This document shows, piece by piece, positions 34,553 through 42,531 of a stretch of DNA of 64,000 nucleotides (its first letter is position 1; every line of letters begins with the position of its first letter). Both the position numbers and the translations under genes were made by a program. The stretch comes from Bacteroidota bacterium (GTDB lineage: Bacteria > Bacteroidota > Bacteroidia > Bacteroidales > Dysgonomonadaceae). Below the pieces are notes generated by a model. The model made no database searches and was not told the DNA's origin. It was given only the letters and a program-made list of their open reading frames with translations. The stretch lies in contig JAEZGN010000023.1 in assembly GCA_023437305.1 (NCBI GenBank), positions 480,997 through 544,996 of the forward strand, written 5' to 3'.

Positions 34553-35395
34553 TTAAAGGCTCATCTTCTCAATAGACATACCACACTCATAGCCCTCTTC
34601 GTAGAGTGCTGTGAGTTTGTTTATATCTTTTTCTATACGGTCTACAATGATCGGTTTTTGAGGTCTGATCACAAATATAGATCCTTCCTCCTCAAGCCTG
34701 TCTATCAAATCCAATTGAGAATTATAAAGGCTATTCCTGTTACTTAATGCCTCACGCATAGCTGGATATTTCCGGTAAATGAAAGATGGTATTTTTATAT
34801 CCTTGCTTTCTTTCCTATATCCCTTGTTGCGTGTAAGGATGACTATGTTTTTTTTATAGCCCTGATTTATAGCCCTGTTAACAGGAATTGAGTCGCAGAT
34901 GCCTCCGTCAAGCATCGGGATATCGTCTACATACACTATAGGGCACATAATCGGTAAGCTGCTGGATGCTTTTACAATATCTATAACTCTTTCTTTATTT
35001 GCTTTTTCTTCTAAATACTCAGCTTGCCCTGTGAGGCAATTGGATGTTACCATCTCAAACCGTGATGGAGAGGAAAAGTAAGTCTGATAATCGTAAGGTA
35101 TGATATTTTCAGGAAACTCATGGAACAGTAAATCGAAGTCCATGATATTTCGTTTTTTTATATAATGCTTAAGCCCTATATATTTATACTTAGCCAGAAG
35201 GTCTATATTACTATATTTAGCTCTTCCTTGTTGTTTAGAGATAAAAGAAAGCCCATTACAAGCTCCGGCAGATACACCTATTGCATAAGGGAACTCAATA
35301 TTGCGGCTCATAAAATAATCCAGAACTCCACAGGTGAAAACACCACGCATACCTCCTCCTTCGAGTACTAACCCTATATCTGATGTATTGATCAT
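34553..35395 (-). CDS. Patatin-like phospholipase
   Basis: The 280-residue protein has all patatin marks: oxyanion loop GGGMRG (13-18), nucleophile elbow GVSAGAC (Ser42) and the catalytic Asp in DGGICDSIP (Asp163). It resembles E. coli YjjU-type proteins in size and in the family's cytoplasmic form: no signal peptide is visible. Expected activity is acyl hydrolysis of phospholipids or related esters. It abuts pepE tail to tail. Upstream is the terminator of the DUF3836 gene, so it has its own promoter; a -7-like TACCTTTA occurs about 30 nt before the ATG on the minus strand. Confidence 0.9.
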   Translation of the reverse strand: MINTSDIGLVLEGGGMRGVFTCGVLDYFMSRNIEFPYAIGVSAGACNGLSFISKQQGRAKYSNIDLLAKYKYIGLKHYIKKRNIMDFDLLFHEFPENIIPYDYQTYFSSPSRFEMVTSNCLTGQAEYLEEKANKERVIDIVKASSSLPIMCPIVYVDDIPMLDGGICDSIPVNRAINQGYKKNIVILTRNKGYRKESKDIKIPSFIYRKYPAMREALSNRNSLYNSQLDLIDRLEEEGSIFVIRPQKPIIVDRIEKDINKLTALYEEGYECGMSIEKMSL

Positions 35396-35443
35396 CTTCG
35401 TTTTTTATACTTATTGGGGGCTAAAGGTAGTAATTTTTGCAAT

Positions 35444-35480
35444 AAAAAAAGTTCTGCTCTTTATCACAAGGAACAGAACT
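35444..35480 (-). terminator. Intrinsic terminator after the second DUF3836 gene
   Basis: On the minus strand AGTTCTG and CAGAACT form a stem followed by seven T residues. It lies 28 bp past the DUF3836 stop. Confidence 0.75.
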
Positions 35481-35508
35481 CGAAAAGTAGTAATTCTAAA
35501 AATGTGGC

Positions 35509-35958
35509 TTATTTATTAGCAATAAGACCACTGGAATTATTGTTTACTTGAACTTGCTTAACTGTTAATAGTTTTCCGCTCGCATCATCATATACGTGTA
35601 TCAAATGCTGCGATTTGGTAGACCATGTTGCCATATTTTTATCCCACTTGGTGAAGATAAGATTGGCCACTTTGCTTCCATCCGAATTGTATTCATATAC
35701 ATATTTATAAGTTCCAACCCATCCTTGAGAACTCCATTTGTAATATGTTTTTTCCTTCAGATTGTTTTTTGTATCGTAAATAAACACAGCTTTTTTCAAA
35801 GCTTCTAATGACGTGCCGTCTACTGTTGTATATTCTTTTGTGCAACCGTATTTAGTGGTTTCAATATTGCTATATACTTTGTCTTTTGAATTTCCTGCAT
35901 ATATATTAGAGAATGAAAATAGCGTTGCCAAAACTGTTGTTAAAAATATTGCTTTCAT
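35509..35958 (-). CDS. DUF3836-like secreted protein, copy 2
   Basis: A 149-residue secreted protein with signal peptide (1-21, ending NIYAG). It contains beta-hairpin repeats KKAVFIYDTKNN, KEKTYYKWSSQGW, KYVYEYNSDGS and FTKWDKNMATWSTKS, then HVYDDASGKLLTVKQ. It is paralogous to the protein at 21378-21791: both keep the order Tyr-Asp-x-x-Asn, Lys-Trp-Asp, Trp-Ser and SGKLL. Function unknown; likely periplasmic or surface. It is monocistronic, with a terminator 28 bp after its stop and the shared box about 53-77 bp upstream of its start. Confidence 0.75.
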   Translation of the reverse strand: MKAIFLTTVLATLFSFSNIYAGNSKDKVYSNIETTKYGCTKEYTTVDGTSLEALKKAVFIYDTKNNLKEKTYYKWSSQGWVGTYKYVYEYNSDGSKVANLIFTKWDKNMATWSTKSQHLIHVYDDASGKLLTVKQVQVNNNSSGLIANK

Positions 35959-36010
35959 GTCGGTATCTTTTAAATTATTACCTTGTTAATAGATCGAAAT
36001 TTTGTTTTTA

Positions 36011-36035
36011 AAAGCGCTTTCTATATATATGACGT
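36011..36035 (-). promoter_or_regulatory. Box shared by both DUF3836 genes, copy 2
   Basis: Plus-strand AAAGCGCTT (36011-36019), 8 nt, TATGACGT (36028-36035). Same two blocks and nearly the same spacing as at 21831-21854, in the same orientation relative to a DUF3836 gene. The rest of the 349-bp gap up to 36307 is AT-rich, with no gene or hairpin that I can support. Confidence 0.5.
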
Positions 36036-36307
36036 TGTCAACTATCGAATAGTTACAAAAATATTTGGTTGTTTTTAGTACTATGTTATACATAGGAGCT
36101 TTTTTTGTGTGTATGTATTTGTAAATTACAAGTTTAATATTGGTGTTAATTAAGGTTAATGGTTGATAGTCTGTTCTTTTTTATCCATATTTTTTATGAT
36201 ATAATTAATAAAATGCTTTTCAGTAAGGTTAAAGAACTTATCTTTATATCGATTTCTGCTTACAGATAATATAGAATATTATTTATTATCCTTAATGAAT
36301 TAAAGAA

Positions 36308-36796
36308 ATGGAAAAAATTGATTTTTATCAGGTTATAGATGGTATTAAGCAAGTCATTAATACCGAAGAGCAATTCCTGCTGTCATTGTCAGAAGAACTG
36401 ATAACTACAAAAGTAAATAAGCAGAACAGAAATATAAAACAGATACTTGGACATTTAGTAGATTCAGCGTCTAATAATATACATCGTATTATCCATTTGC
36501 AAAACCAGCCTAGTCCATTGATTTTCCCCGATTATGCTAACTTGGGAAATAATGACAGATGGATCGCTATTCAGGATTATCAGACAGAGAATTGGGAGGA
36601 CTTGGTTAAATTGTGGAAATATTCCAACCTCCACATAATGCATGTTATCAAACATGTAGACACTGATAAGCTCGGTAATGAATGGATTACAGCGCTAGGT
36701 GATAGAGTCTCTCTAAAAGAGATGATTATAAATTATCTCCCTCACTTGCACTTGCATATAAATGAGATTCATGAGCTGCATACCAGTAACGCTTAA
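36308..36796 (+). CDS. DinB-family (DinB_2) protein
   Basis: The 162-residue four-helix protein carries the three-His metal pattern of the DinB/YfiT fold: GHLVDSA (helix 2), the region around LHIMHVIKHVD, and LPHLHLHINEIH near the C-terminus. Family members bind Zn or Ni and include thiol transferases (bacillithiol or mycothiol) and many of unknown function. The name derives from damage induction in Bacillus and does not imply it here. Monocistronic, with a terminator directly downstream. Confidence 0.82.
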   Translation: MEKIDFYQVIDGIKQVINTEEQFLLSLSEELITTKVNKQNRNIKQILGHLVDSASNNIHRIIHLQNQPSPLIFPDYANLGNNDRWIAIQDYQTENWEDLVKLWKYSNLHIMHVIKHVDTDKLGNEWITALGDRVSLKEMIINYLPHLHLHINEIHELHTSNA

Positions 36797-36816
36797 GGCA
36801 TACTCTTCAAAATAAA

Positions 36817-36845
36817 GAGAGGATTTGGAAACCCCAAATCCTCTT
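36817..36845. terminator. Bidirectional terminator between DinB-like gene and proS
   Basis: An 11-bp stem (AGAGGATTTGG with CCAAATCCTCT) and a 5-nt loop, with TTCTATT on the plus side and A/T-rich sequence on the other. It lies between convergent genes. Confidence 0.72.
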
Positions 36846-36871
36846 CTATTATAAGTTATTATTTCCCTCAA

Positions 36872-38353
36872 TTAATAAGCTCTGGCGAATATTACTCGTT
36901 GAGCAGATGGCTTTCCTGTAACCATACATTTGCCCGGAGTTTTATCCCCTTCAAGAGGGATGCAGCGTATTGTTGCTTTGGTTTCAGCTTTCACTTTTTC
37001 CTCAGTTTCGGCCGTGCCATCCCAGTGAGCAAGAATAAATACACCTTGCTCTATCTTCTCTTTAAATTCTTCGTATGTCTCTACAGTGATTGTTTGCTTA
37101 GCTCTGAAATCGAAAGCTTTTTTGTAGATGTTAGCCTGAATATCATCCAATAGATTCTTGATATACATATCCAGCCCATCGCATGATACAGTCTCTTTAG
37201 TGAGCGTGTCGCGGCGAGCAACTTCTACTGTGTTATTTTCCATATCGCGCGCACCCATAGCCAAACGTACAGGAACACCTTTCAATTCATATTCAGAGAA
37301 TTTCCATCCCGGTTTTTTGTTGTCTGCATTGTCATATTTAACACTGATGCCAAGAGCTTTCAATGATTTTACAATGCCATCCACCTTTTGGTTGATTAAG
37401 GCTAATTGTTCTTCACCTTTATATATAGGAACAATAACAACTTGGAAAGGAGCTAGTTTTGGAGGAAGCACGAGTCCGTTATCATCCGAGTGTGCCATTA
37501 TCAGAGCTCCGATAAGGCGGGTAGATACTCCCCATGAAGTAGCCCATACGTAATCCATTTTGCCTTCTTTATCCGCAAATTTCACATCAAATGCCTTTGC
37601 GAAATTCTGTCCAAGGAAGTGAGATGTTCCCGATTGAAGGGCTTTTCCATCCTGCATCATGGCTTCGATTGTATATGTATCTACAGCACCGGCAAATCGT
37701 TCAGATGCTGATTTCACACCTTTAATTACAGGCACGGCCATATACTCCTCGGCAAACTGAGCATACACGTTCAACATTTTTTCCGCTTCCTCTACCGCTT
37801 CTTCTTTTGTGGCATGAGCAGTATGTCCTTCTTGCCACAAGAATTCTGCGGTACGCAGGAATAAACGTGTACGCATCTCCCAACGTACAACATTTGCCCA
37901 TTGATTTACCAAGATAGGTAGATCTCTATATGATTGTATCCAATTACGGTACGTATTCCAGATAATCGTTTCGGAAGTTGGACGAACAATAAGTTCTTCT
38001 TCCAATTTTGCATCAGGGTCAACTATTACTCCTTTTCCGTCAGGATCATTTTTTAGACGGTAGTGAGTTACAACAGCACATTCTTTGGCAAAACCTTCAA
38101 CATGGTCAGCCTCTTTACTCAAAAATGATTTGGGGATGAAAAGCGGGAAGTAAGCATTCATGTGTCCTGTTTCTTTGAACATATCGTCTAATTGACGTTG
38201 CATTTTTTCCCAAATCGCATAGCCGTATGGCTTTATCACCATACATCCGCGTACAGCAGAATTTTCTGCTAAATCTGCTTTTAATACCAAATCGAGATAC
38301 CACTGACTGTAATCTTGACTTCGAGGTGTCAGTTCTTTAAGTTCTTTTGCCAT
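36872..38353 (-). CDS. proS: Proline--tRNA ligase, short (ProS type 3) form
   Basis: Class II aminoacyl-tRNA synthetase of 493 residues. Motif 1 spans GCMVIKPYGYAIWEKMQ; motif 2 is RWEMRTRLFLRTAEFLWQEGHTAH; motif 3 is GVSTRLIGALIM. An anticodon-binding domain is present (about 285-390), then the C-terminal extension ending in a conserved Tyr (ARAY). The short form lacks the editing insertion of E. coli ProS and is the archaeal/eukaryotic-like type common in Bacteroidetes. The C-terminal zinc-site Cys residues are partly present (CIPLEG, GKCMVTG). It sits downstream of an FMN-binding gene but 78 bp apart. Confidence 0.97.
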   Translation of the reverse strand: MAKELKELTPRSQDYSQWYLDLVLKADLAENSAVRGCMVIKPYGYAIWEKMQRQLDDMFKETGHMNAYFPLFIPKSFLSKEADHVEGFAKECAVVTHYRLKNDPDGKGVIVDPDAKLEEELIVRPTSETIIWNTYRNWIQSYRDLPILVNQWANVVRWEMRTRLFLRTAEFLWQEGHTAHATKEEAVEEAEKMLNVYAQFAEEYMAVPVIKGVKSASERFAGAVDTYTIEAMMQDGKALQSGTSHFLGQNFAKAFDVKFADKEGKMDYVWATSWGVSTRLIGALIMAHSDDNGLVLPPKLAPFQVVIVPIYKGEEQLALINQKVDGIVKSLKALGISVKYDNADNKKPGWKFSEYELKGVPVRLAMGARDMENNTVEVARRDTLTKETVSCDGLDMYIKNLLDDIQANIYKKAFDFRAKQTITVETYEEFKEKIEQGVFILAHWDGTAETEEKVKAETKATIRCIPLEGDKTPGKCMVTGKPSAQRVIFARAY

Positions 38354-38431
38354 ATTATTGAATTCTGTTTTTCCAAAATTGCTACAAAGTTAGTAAAAGC
38401 CCTTAATTAAATGATATTTGATTTGTATTTC

Positions 38432-38821
38432 TTACAGGGTTTGTTTTATAGAAGTCACCGTAACTTCCAATACCCTGCTCAGAAATGAGTATTTTCCTTT
38501 CATATAGTCATATTCCTCTCCCGAAGTAATATATCTCGCCGTTCCTTCTATATAAAAACCTGTTCCCTGATAGTCTTTATAACCTAAAACATTTCTACTG
38601 CCCAATGTAAGTTTTACTTTGTCGTTTGCTTCTACATTTTTTTGTGTTTTACGCAAGCCATAGGCTGGGATGAGAATACGTTCGTCTTCTGTTACTTCCA
38701 GATATGAGTTCCATGTGTTAGCTATATGTGGTTCTTCTTTTCCCCATGATACGATTGATACTACGCCTTCATTTTCGATTACTTTATGAAATTTCTCTGT
38801 AAGTTTCTTTGATTCATTCAT
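38432..38821 (-). CDS. Pyridoxamine 5'-phosphate oxidase-like FMN-binding protein
   Basis: A 129-residue single-domain split-barrel protein. It resembles small FMN-binding proteins (Desulfovibrio FMN-bp type) in HIANTWNSYLEV, ERILIPAYGLRKTQKNVEAN and GTGFYIEGTARYITSG. Likely a dimer with FMN at the interface; the substrate is unknown and it is too short to be the true PNPOx of vitamin B6 synthesis. It lies 76 bp downstream of a Crp/Fnr regulator on the same strand, a common pairing that suggests redox-linked control. Confidence 0.82.
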   Translation of the reverse strand: MNESKKLTEKFHKVIENEGVVSIVSWGKEEPHIANTWNSYLEVTEDERILIPAYGLRKTQKNVEANDKVKLTLGSRNVLGYKDYQGTGFYIEGTARYITSGEEYDYMKGKYSFLSRVLEVTVTSIKQTL

Positions 38822-38897
38822 TGTTTTCTGTTTTTTATTCAGGCATAAAATTACAATTCATCGGATGGGTAAATCTTAAGCTGGTTTAAGAAATATC

Positions 38898-39470
38898 TTA
38901 AGGGTTCTTTTTTCTAATCTCGCTCAGGTATTCCGGGGTAAGTCCTAGGAACGAAGCCAGCATATATTGAGGAACACGTTGAACAAACTCGGGGAAAGAT
39001 GTCTTAAAGTGTTTATATATCTCTTCTTTCGAAAGTTCATAGAGCAGCTTCATTCTAAACTGTGAAGCAGCAAGTGCTCTTTCTGTGACTAACCTGAAAT
39101 ATCGTTCTAAAGAGGGCAACTCCAAAATCATTTTTTGAAAATCGTGAAAACCAATAGCCAGCACTCTCGAATTTTCTATCGCTTGTATATAATAGTCGGA
39201 CGGTTTTTGGTTAGAAAGGCTCATATAATCCGTCATCCACCAACTTTCTAAAGCAAACTGAATTGTTTGCTCCGTTCCTTTGTCGTTGTGGAAAAACATG
39301 CGCATGCACCCTGTCTCAACAAAGTAGTAAGCTTTGCAGACTTGTCCTTCTTCCAATACAAATTGTTTGCTCTTTAGATCAAGGATGGTTATATATTGAG
39401 ATAAGATTTCAATATCAGAGTCCTCGAAATGAATATAATTGCGGATATGGCTGATTAGTTTACTATACAT
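38898..39470 (-). CDS. Crp/Fnr family transcriptional regulator
   Basis: The 190-residue protein has an N-terminal cyclic-nucleotide-binding-like beta barrel (about 15-115, with QFVLEEGQVCKAYYFVETGCMRMFF) and a dimerisation helix. The C-terminal helix-turn-helix is short (FPEFVQRVPQYMLASFLGLTPEY). This compact form is the usual Bacteroidetes Crp-like regulator. No Fe-S Cys cluster is seen at the N-terminus, so it is unlikely to be a classical FNR. It is divergent from yjjG (99 bp) and probably co-transcribed with the FMN-binding protein. Confidence 0.9.
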   Translation of the reverse strand: MYSKLISHIRNYIHFEDSDIEILSQYITILDLKSKQFVLEEGQVCKAYYFVETGCMRMFFHNDKGTEQTIQFALESWWMTDYMSLSNQKPSDYYIQAIENSRVLAIGFHDFQKMILELPSLERYFRLVTERALAASQFRMKLLYELSKEEIYKHFKTSFPEFVQRVPQYMLASFLGLTPEYLSEIRKKNP

Positions 39471-39517
39471 CGCTTATTATTTAATAAAGACTCTAAAGTA
39501 ATATAAAAAAGACAGAG

Positions 39518-39546
39518 TTTGTCCTTATTGATATTTTGTATCTTTG
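39518..39546 (+). promoter_or_regulatory. Promoter of the yjjG-like gene
   Basis: TTTG (39518-39521), 17 nt, TATCTTTG (39539-39546). The -7 element is an exact TAnnTTTG; the spacing is slightly short. The ATG follows 23 nt later. Confidence 0.5.
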
Positions 39547-39569
39547 TCGTCTACTAATATAAGATAATT

Positions 39570-40268
39570 ATGAAATCAAAATATACAGATATTCTTCTCG
39601 ACTTGGATGATACGCTTATAGATACTATAGAGAATACCCGACAGACTTTAGTAGAGCTATATGATGATTATAACTTTGGAAACTATTTCCCGTCTTTCGA
39701 CGATTTTTATACAATATATTATACCAATGTCAGCCAGCTCTGGGAGATGTATGGGCAAGGTGAAATATCTAAAGCCACTTTGCAAAGAGAACGTTTTATT
39801 GCCCCTCTTTCTTTGGTAGAAGATATCTCGGAAGAAAAGGCACTTGCTATTAATGATGATTATATAGAGAGGATAATGCAAAAAAAGATTCTTATCGATG
39901 GTGCTGTCGATTTACTCGACTATCTGAAGTCGAAATACAAGATACATATCCTATCCAATGGCTTTACCGAGATGCAATATATCAAAATGGATAATGCCGG
40001 ACTAACAGGCTATTTCGATAAGGTGATACTCTCCGATGCTGTAGGGGTAAATAAGCCTCATCCGCATTTGTTCGATTATGCTCTGAAAGAAGCAGGGGCA
40101 GAGAGAGACTCTACAATCATGATAGGGGATAATCTATTCACAGATATCGGCGGTGCATACAATAGTGGTATCGATCAGATTTGGTATAACCCCGGAGGTA
40201 AGCCTGTCGGAGATTTTCAGCCCACTTATATTGTCGATAAGTTATCAGCAATAAAGAATATACTTTAG
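39570..40268 (+). CDS. yjjG: YjjG-type HAD nucleotidase
   Basis: The 232-residue HAD hydrolase has motif I LLDLDDTLIDT (nucleophile and acid Asp), motif II HILSNGF, motif III Lys in VNKPHPHLF and motif IV MIGDNLFTDIGGA. The helical cap insertion after motif I is of the C1 type. Length and the opening MKSKYTDILLDLDDTLIDT match the YjjG subfamily, which dephosphorylates noncanonical pyrimidine nucleotides and protects against their incorporation into DNA. Monocistronic: a terminator follows 8 bp after the stop. Confidence 0.87.
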   Translation: MKSKYTDILLDLDDTLIDTIENTRQTLVELYDDYNFGNYFPSFDDFYTIYYTNVSQLWEMYGQGEISKATLQRERFIAPLSLVEDISEEKALAINDDYIERIMQKKILIDGAVDLLDYLKSKYKIHILSNGFTEMQYIKMDNAGLTGYFDKVILSDAVGVNKPHPHLFDYALKEAGAERDSTIMIGDNLFTDIGGAYNSGIDQIWYNPGGKPVGDFQPTYIVDKLSAIKNIL

Positions 40269-40275
40269 GAAAAGC

Positions 40276-40307
40276 AAAGAGCCGATCGGGGAACTGACCG
40301 GCTCTTT
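40276..40307 (+). terminator. Terminator after yjjG-like gene
   Basis: A 12-bp stem (AAAGAGCCGATC with GACCGGCTCTTT, one mismatch) between convergent genes; the A/T flanks allow termination from either side. Confidence 0.75.
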
Positions 40308-40336
40308 ATATACATCACTAAATAAAGATATATTTA

Positions 40337-40831
40337 TTAAAAATACTTTTTTAAATCTTCTAGCCAGTCTGCTACACGCTTCTCTGTCTCATTGTATTCA
40401 TTATCTTCATCCAAAGCCAGACCAACGAATTGCCCGTTTACAACAGCATCAGACTCGTCGAATGTATATCCGTCTGTTGGAACGAAACCTACAATCTCTA
40501 CTTTCCCTTTCAGAGCCTTATACATCGTATACATACCTCCGGCAAAGCTGGTAGAGAAAGATGCGCTGTCGCCTAATCCAAAGATGGCTACTTTCTTGTT
40601 TGTAAAGTCCATTTTTTCAAATTTCGGCAAAAAAGCTTCCCAGTCATCCTGTAAGTCACCAATACCTGTTGTAGATGCACCTAGAATAAAAAAATCATAT
40701 GATTGCAAGTCGTCGACACTAACACCATCGGCATTAAAAAGTGTAGCATCGCCGAGTGCTGCCTGTATTTTTTCCGCTACCGCTTCTGTGGCTCCGGTAG
40801 ACGAGCCATAAACTATTGCAATTTTACTCAT
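40337..40831 (-). CDS. fldA: Flavodoxin
   Basis: A 164-residue long-chain-type flavodoxin. The FMN phosphate loop is GSSTGATEAVA; the isoalloxazine-flanking loops contain GASTTGIGDLQDDW and GLGDSASFSTSFAGGM. It carries low-potential electrons, replacing ferredoxin under iron limitation, for enzymes such as pyruvate:ferredoxin oxidoreductase. It starts 33 bp downstream of the MATE gene on the same strand, so it may share that transcript and whatever controls it. Confidence 0.95.
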   Translation of the reverse strand: MSKIAIVYGSSTGATEAVAEKIQAALGDATLFNADGVSVDDLQSYDFFILGASTTGIGDLQDDWEAFLPKFEKMDFTNKKVAIFGLGDSASFSTSFAGGMYTMYKALKGKVEIVGFVPTDGYTFDESDAVVNGQFVGLALDEDNEYNETEKRVADWLEDLKKYF

Positions 40832-40864
40832 AACTAGTTAAGATGTTTATTAATTGATTATCAA

Positions 40865-42160
40865 TTATCTGGAATCATTCAAAATAGAGGGTGCCATAAA
40901 GCTTTGGATGATACCCCTAAGTCCCAGATACACTATAAACGCCAACCATAGGATATTGTTCGCAGAAGCGTCGGAAAACATAAAATATATAAGGAAAAAA
41001 GCACCTACCGCTATCAGCATAGAATTCCTCATTTGGTGCGATGCTGTAGCCCCAACAAAGACCCCATCCCACAGAAAAGCAGAGAATCCAGCAATAGGGA
41101 TCAGCAAAACCCAAAACTGATAGCTTTTACTTAACTCTAATATATTTTTTTTATCAGTAATCAATGCCAGTATATAATCCATGCCGGTGGCATAGATGAG
41201 TGTAAACAATAAAGCTATAATAGTACCCCATACGAAGAGACGCTTCACCAGCCGTTTTAGTAAAAACCGATTGTTTTCTCCGATATACTTCCCCGTTAAG
41301 GCTTCGGCTGCATACGCAAAACCATCCATCATATACGAAAAGAGAATGAACATTTGCATCAATAAGGCATTAACGGCAAGGATGTCTTTTCCCGATTTGG
41401 ACGATGCAGACATAAAGAATGTTGTTACTGCAATCAGTGCCATTGTGCGAATGAAGATGTCGCTATTCACTTTAAAGAACGGAACGTATGCGTGTAAGTT
41501 TTTGAGAACAGAAAAGTCGATGTGTTTTTTCAGCCAACCGTATTTCATATTCCAGACGAGTATAAAAGATAAGAACCCTGTGTACTGTGCACATGCGGAG
41601 GCTAGGGCTACGCCTTCTATCTTCATTCCCAATCCGTATACAAAAGCAAAGCTTAAAGCTATATTTACAATGTTTACAGTGATAGCTATAAACATCGGTG
41701 TTTTGGCATCCTGCATACCTATAAACCAACCGTTGAATGTGTACATACCTAACACAGCCGGTGCAGCCCAGATGTATATATAGAAATATTGGTGAGCAAA
41801 AACCTTAACGGCAGGGTCAGCATTGAGTAGAAAAAATCCGGCAAGAGCAATAAAGTATTGTAGCAGAACGATTACAATACCAGCACTCATCGCAACCGAG
41901 AGAGACCTCAACAGAGTATTGGCTTGTTCCCTATAATCTTTTGCGCCATAGGCCTGTGCTGTGAAACCACTTGTTCCCATGCGAAGAAATGAAAAGCTCC
42001 AATAAATAAAGTTGAATAGCATTGTACCCAAAGCAATGGCTCCGATATAATCTTCCGAGTCGAGATGTCCCACAATATACATATCTACCAATCCGAGCAA
42101 GGGAACGGTGATGTTGGAAATAATGTTGGGTATCGCTAATTGTAATATGCTTCTATTCAT
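40865..42160 (-). CDS. MATE-family efflux transporter (DinF-like)
   Basis: The start is taken at the ATG at 42160; the frame extends two codons further to a GTG. The 431-residue protein has twelve membrane segments in two related halves. The N-lobe shows IPNIISNITVPLLGLVDMYIVGHL with the conserved Asp, and SGFTAQAYGA. This matches the DinF branch, which exports cationic or oxidising compounds in exchange for H+ or Na+. E. coli dinF is damage-inducible with lexA; here the gene is divergent from ung and shares a 22-nt element with an AlkD-like operon. Several copies of TGTCACTTTT lie directly upstream of the start. Confidence 0.9.
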   Translation of the reverse strand: MNRSILQLAIPNIISNITVPLLGLVDMYIVGHLDSEDYIGAIALGTMLFNFIYWSFSFLRMGTSGFTAQAYGAKDYREQANTLLRSLSVAMSAGIVIVLLQYFIALAGFFLLNADPAVKVFAHQYFYIYIWAAPAVLGMYTFNGWFIGMQDAKTPMFIAITVNIVNIALSFAFVYGLGMKIEGVALASACAQYTGFLSFILVWNMKYGWLKKHIDFSVLKNLHAYVPFFKVNSDIFIRTMALIAVTTFFMSASSKSGKDILAVNALLMQMFILFSYMMDGFAYAAEALTGKYIGENNRFLLKRLVKRLFVWGTIIALLFTLIYATGMDYILALITDKKNILELSKSYQFWVLLIPIAGFSAFLWDGVFVGATASHQMRNSMLIAVGAFFLIYFMFSDASANNILWLAFIVYLGLRGIIQSFMAPSILNDSR

Positions 42161-42190
42161 TGTCACTTTTCTAATATATTTGTCACTTTT
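42161..42190 (+). promoter_or_regulatory. Two TGTCACTTTT half-sites exactly 20 bp apart before the MATE gene
   Basis: TGTCACTTTT occurs at 42161-42170 and again at 42181-42190. The first touches the MATE start codon. The half-sites match the repeat unit inside the 22-nt element at 42254-42275. A spacing of two helical turns would place two bound proteins on the same face of DNA, or the repeats could act in the RNA leader. Confidence 0.45.
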
Positions 42191-42253
42191 TTTATTTAAT
42201 TATTTGCTATGTATCTACCTGTAATATAGTATTGTATAACCTTTTTAAGAATG

Positions 42254-42275
42254 CAAAAGGTGACAAAAGTGACAC
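42254..42275 (-). promoter_or_regulatory. 22-nt element shared with the Dabb/AlkD operon, copy 2
   Basis: On the minus strand this reads GTGTCACTTTTGTC followed by ACCTTTTG. It matches 22621-22642 at 21 of 22 positions, in the same orientation relative to the downstream gene. It lies 94-115 bp upstream of the MATE start. The rest of the MATE-ung gap (42276-42531) contains a possible ung promoter (TATCTTTA at about 42473) and nothing else I can name. Confidence 0.5.
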
Positions 42276-42531
42276 TTTTTTTATCTGTTTTTATCATGTT
42301 ACTTTTTCTAGCTTTTGAGCATTCAATGGTCTTCTCGTAATCCTGCAAAACCATCTATAATAAGATAAATCTGCGAGCAAAAGATATTGAACTTTAAAGG
42401 TGTACAAAGGTAGTGCTCTTATCAAGAACGTACAAATGTTAAATAAACACTTCTAGTCTGTTCAAAATGTTGTATCTTTATGCATCTCCAATCTTGAATA
42501 TTTATAATTATAAAGACCATTTTAAGTAGCT

